Shown piece by piece: positions 61,801 to 64,000 of a stretch of 64,000 bases of DNA (the stretch's first letter is position 1; each line of letters begins with the position of its first letter). The translations under genes and the position numbers were made by a program. Origin of the DNA: Lumbricus rubellus (lineage: Eukaryota; Annelida; Clitellata; Crassiclitellata; Lumbricidae); NCBI GenBank assembly GCA_945859605.1, contig OX243824.1, forward strand, positions 29,161,948 to 29,225,947. The letters are read 5' to 3'. The notes below the pieces were generated by a model. It worked only from the letters and a program-made list of their open reading frames with translations. It made no database searches and was not told the DNA's origin.

Positions 61801-63763
61801 GTCTCCGGGGACGGTCGTCGTCGTCGCTAGTCTCACCTTCATCGACTGTGCTGGAAACTACAGGCCGTTTCTCATGCCTTCCGCTCACATGTAGGATAGA
61901 TTTCCGTTCCGTTCGCACTTTTGCCGGAGACGCGTCCTCTTCACTGGACGTCTCATTTTCCGCTCTTCTGGCCCTTCCCGGCCGACGCTCCCTTTGCGTC
62001 TCTCGTTCCCTTTCCTTATCTGCACGATGCTTCGAGGTTGAAGACATCGGCTCGCGGTAGACACCCGCCTCATCTGAAAACCGTAGTTTCCGGGGCCTTT
62101 CGCCCTTCTTATGCGCCTGACGACTGACACTTTGCTTATCCGGAGTTGTACGCCGATAGTTGATGTCCGCCTCTGTTGACGCGTCATCCGACGATAACAA
62201 CCTCCGTTTTGAACTCGTTCCCCGTGGAGCCACTGTCGGTAAGTCACGATACACGGTATCATCAGGCATCCAACCGTCGATCGGGACGGTGGACCGATGA
62301 ACCCGTTCAGGCCTGTCTCGATAGCCTGTTTCCCTAGAGTCTCCTGCCCTAGCATTGCGTTCCACTAGTCTCCGGACCTCTGGCGGTCCACGTAACCTCG
62401 ATGGCGCTACTTCCATCGGCACTGTCTCACGCGGGTCTGCTCGGAACTCTGGATACGACATCGAACGGGACGCCTGAACCCAAGGCGCTTCTCTTTCCCG
62501 AACGACAGGCACTGTCATTTCTTCGAACCGCTGTGTCATCCACGCCATGCTGTCGCGCAGGTATGACACCTCGGCCCGAACATCGGCCACGTCGTCTCTC
62601 CGCGACGACCTCGACTCTGCTGACCCTCTTTCAGCATTCACTAAACTGTCTCTTCGTTCCGGACACTGCGGACGGTAGCTTTGACTGTCTACCTGTCTCA
62701 CACTTGGTCTTTCAGCGGCTGCTAAACCTGCTGAACTTCTTTCGCTGAAATTAACCAGTAACCGTGCGTCTTCTGAAGCAACTGGGGAACCAGATCGTAA
62801 ACGGTTCGACCGGCGCCCATCTCCAGTCTCTTGAGACTCCGGAACAGAACGAAGCCAATTCTCAACTCCCACCGTCGCCGAAGAACGAGGATCCCGAACA
62901 TCGACAGCAGCAGAAGCGATTGGACCGACTGCACCAAAATCATCAGGCGAAACCTGCTGTGAAACTTTGGGACGAGCACCGGAATATTCACCAAAACGAA
63001 CATCAGGACGAGCCAAATTCCTGGAACCAACATCTGTAGCTACAACATCATAATTGTGCCGTGGCGGAAAAGACAACTTCTCTCGCGCCACCATCTCTTC
63101 ACCGGATTCGACTTCACCCGCCGCAGCTTGTCCTGCGGCAACAAGAAGCGAGTCAAAATGAACCTCACTTCTGGTACCACTTTGTGGCGGACCTACCCGT
63201 CTCGTCACAAGCGGCACAAGCCCCCTCGCCGCCGGCGCATCGACCGACGCACGAGGGGTCGCGAGCTGGGCCTCTCGACTCGGGCGCTGTTCCCTTGCTC
63301 CAAATTGATCGGAGCCGCCCGAGTCGCTCTCTCGCCGGTGTACGCTCTCAGTGTAACGGGCCGCCAAGGCGCCGTCGCTCCCTTCACTATCCGGCCAAGA
63401 CGGCTCTGAAACGGTCGCTCGTGAGAGGGTATAGAGCTCGGAGGCGTTGGAGTCCGACTCTGCCCCGTCCGCGGCCACCGGGTGGGTAGCAACCTGAGCG
63501 CCAGGATGGCCGCCTGTGCTCAAATCAGGGTTCGCTCCTCTCCGGGCAGACGACCCTCGCTTGGAGCTCCCCTTCACGGCCACGGGCTTCTTCGTTCGCT
63601 TGCCCGACCGTCCAGACCGCCGCCTTATCATATTACACGCCACAGCTCGTGTACTGGTGCCACCGACGGGCATCACCGAAGTTTGTCTTCTCTCGCCCGG
63701 CCAAAACGCGCGGAACCAAGGCCACTCGAGGGGTCCGAGCCCCAAGCCTCGCCAAAATGACAT
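58877..63763 (-). CDS. gag-pol: Gypsy gag-pol, upstream frame: gag, protease, RT, RNase H start
   Basis: The first ATG of the frame is at 63763, inside the 5' LTR; an in-frame TAG lies a short way upstream. The first ~193 residues are LTR-encoded and basic, Ser/Arg-rich. After the LTR edge comes a long low-complexity gag N-terminus. A retrotransposon gag domain follows near 680-840 (RIKLEKYDGKTAIAAFLAKF, WQALVDKLKARYGSEEQTSL), then a CCHC knuckle near 945 (CFRCRQKRHSQRFC). Protease is near 1010 (LLDSGSEMSLV) and RT near 1330-1500 with IDYRQLNLKTRKD, FDLRAGYHQM, LPFGLCNSPASF and catalytic CLVYLDDIIVF near 1445. RNase H begins ILDTDASAFAIGAVLSQ and is then cut by a one-base frameshift. Gag and pol lie in one frame without a gag-pol shift. 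Confidence 0.9.
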   Translation of the reverse strand: MSFWRGLGLGPLEWPWFRAFWPGERRQTSVMPVGGTSTRAVACNMIRRRSGRSGKRTKKPVAVKGSSKRGSSARRGANPDLSTGGHPGAQVATHPVAADGAESDSNASELYTLSRATVSEPSWPDSEGSDGALAARYTESVHRRESDSGGSDQFGAREQRPSREAQLATPRASVDAPAARGLVPLVTRRVGPPQSGTRSEVHFDSLLVAAGQAAAGEVESGEEMVAREKLSFPPRHNYDVVATDVGSRNLARPDVRFGEYSGARPKVSQQVSPDDFGAVGPIASAAVDVRDPRSSATVGVENWLRSVPESQETGDGRRSNRLRSGSPVASEDARLLVNFSERSSAGLAAAERPSVRQVDSQSYRPQCPERRDSLVNAERGSAESRSSRRDDVADVRAEVSYLRDSMAWMTQRFEEMTVPVVREREAPWVQASRSMSYPEFRADPRETVPMEVAPSRLRGPPEVRRLVERNARAGDSRETGYRDRPERVHRSTVPIDGWMPDDTVYRDLPTVAPRGTSSKRRLLSSDDASTEADINYRRTTPDKQSVSRQAHKKGERPRKLRFSDEAGVYREPMSSTSKHRADKERERETQRERRPGRARRAENETSSEEDASPAKVRTERKSILHVSGRHEKRPVVSSTVDEGETSDDDDRPRRRRHRAGSQRRSVDRETRGRSPADRGIRIKLEKYDGKTAIAAFLAKFEVCARCNNWSDREKADQLMCALTGPASQLLWDMGAQGDVTWQALVDKLKARYGSEEQTSLYRVKLRAYRQTNNEPLSSVVQEVRRLMVLAYPGPSSELVETIACDAFLDALSNQELAQKVREREPVSLESAYKHAVRLEAYGRSSTSCGDGDRRQGRVKAAKEDRTVQPSNDQQNNRIDDLESAIRNLTKEVSRLVTRPKDDFTSGKPIENWRNPGRAPDGPWRNEAPAFQRREFPPRFRNAEMECFRCRQKRHSQRFCTQPLPEQRDNGKASETTKNEPAPEKAQNRLVKGSRMAYVVARVDGVRRNCLLDSGSEMSLVPRRFMVKSVMTPSQQRLLAANGSEIRVDGESTLQLCIGKQSYPLHCLVTDQVNEVILGLSWLEANQARWDFAGRNVYLGDRQIPLREAASETMCRRIIVQEDIVVPARCEVDVPASVVYPHLRVDTDVWTTTPVEVTKGLVIGRTLVSGKEPTVWVRMLNVSEKDLLVQSKTECRLERVELLDVTGTSVSGNSVRAPTSMIRATASQPDEVVAESVLKRLWEEVPGAVSPDEKERLRELIMAYRSTFSLSELDLGFTSVIQHEIDTQQERPVRQPLRRQPLMMIPEIDRQVEDMLSQGIIEPSMSEWASNVVMVKKKDGSMRFCIDYRQLNLKTRKDAHPLPLIRESLDTLGGARWYSTFDLRAGYHQMALHPRDKHKTGFITRRGSFQFKVLPFGLCNSPASFCRLMNLVLTGLNYDICLVYLDDIIVFSRDVETHMKRLEMVFKRLQEYNLKLKPSKCHLMQREVLFLGHILSEQGVATDPSKITAVEGWTVPKNLREVRSFIGLCSYYRRFILDFAVVAQPLHFLTRKNVPFRWSEECQAAFVELKKRLVSAPILSLPEDEGQYILDTDASAFAIGAVLSQVQDGDERVICYASRLLSTAERITM
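63163..63179 (-). other. Primer-binding site, probably tRNA-Leu
   Basis: Three bases after the LTR end, sense TGGTACCAGAAGTGAGG. Animal tRNA-Leu(UAA) ends, from memory, in CCCCACTTCTGGTA plus CCA, so 16 of 17 bases would pair. The site lies inside the gag frame. Confidence 0.65.
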
Positions 63764-64000
63764 TATCAACTTCGAAACCAGGGAATGGAAAACACGGACA
63801 ATATACTAGGTCGCTGCGTCGATTCGCAAACGGCAACCTAACCAGCTGGTACCAGGATCAATTTTACAACGCCCAGTACGACCGGGTAGTTGTGTCGATC
63901 GATCGGCGGCCGGAGATCCGGACGACCGCCGTCAATTTGTTTCACTGAGGTAACTGAGACGCCGAGTCGGTCTTCAAAGAAAAGACGGACCGCTCGCTCT
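63183..64000 (-). repeat. 5' LTR of the Gypsy element, partial
   Basis: The last 818 bp (sense) of the 5' LTR; the rest is beyond the window. By eye identical to 51573-52390. Contains the gag start codon at 63763. Confidence 0.9.

Larger units (their letters stand above)
51573..64000 (-). mobile_element. Ty3/Gypsy LTR retrotransposon, 5' LTR cut by the window edge
   Basis: Minus-strand element: 5' LTR (from beyond 64000 to 63183), primer-binding site, gag-pol (63763-57030), a 2.2-kb untranslated internal part, polypurine tract, 3' LTR (54794-51573). Integrase lies after RNase H, the Ty3/Gypsy order. The two LTRs look identical over the ~818 bp that can be compared, so insertion is recent. 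The expected target duplication would be CAGA (51569-51572), by analogy with the ACTA of the solo LTR. It is more GC-rich than its surroundings. Confidence 0.9.

Overview
This window looks like a transposon graveyard and nursery from an animal genome, most likely an invertebrate; I cannot name the species. I see no convincing single-copy host gene, rRNA gene, functional tRNA gene, operon or CRISPR array. The evidence for a metazoan is the mix of element types: RTE-like and L2/CR1-like LINEs with apurinic-type endonuclease, tRNA-derived SINEs, Tc1/mariner and hAT remnants, a Ty3/Gypsy LTR element, and many non-LTR elements with a restriction-like endonuclease (RLE).

Layout. 1-6.4 kb: four decayed RTE-like LINEs, one split by a long-terminal-inverted-repeat DNA element with a 9-bp target duplication. 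6.6-26.2 kb: a head-to-tail chain of RLE-type LINE copies, all on the + strand, each starting and ending in a (TAA)n tract. One copy is interrupted by a 4.28-kb solo LTR flanked by ACTA. 26.2-37.4 kb: mixed LINE remnants, two tRNA-like SINE heads, a 443-bp inverted repeat around 69-bp tandem repeats, an 8-bp-TSD insertion in a LINE, and hAT-like ends. 37.4-48.4 kb: a second RLE chain, mostly on the - strand, including one long open RT-RLE frame (37588-39927), a (CCCCT)n minisatellite element and a scrambled duplication patch. 48.4-51.6 kb: sparse sequence, a Tc1/mariner remnant and a decayed multi-frame coding remnant. 51.6-64 kb: a young Ty3/Gypsy element on the - strand, with a complete 3.2-kb 3' LTR, gag-pol and the start of the 5' LTR, which runs off the right edge.

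How the parts work together. The RLE elements encode an N-terminal zinc finger, a reverse transcriptase, a gag-like knuckle and a PD-(D/E)XK-type nuclease. Their copies sit in, and end in, TAA microsatellites. Each insertion therefore supplies a fresh TAA target for the next, which explains the chains of truncated copies from at least six 3'-end types. The Gypsy element has near-identical LTRs and almost intact coding. Its gag frame starts inside the LTR and reads through the primer-binding site; a single frameshift in RNase H separates the two pol frames. Everything else is consistent with repeated nesting, deletion and template switching.
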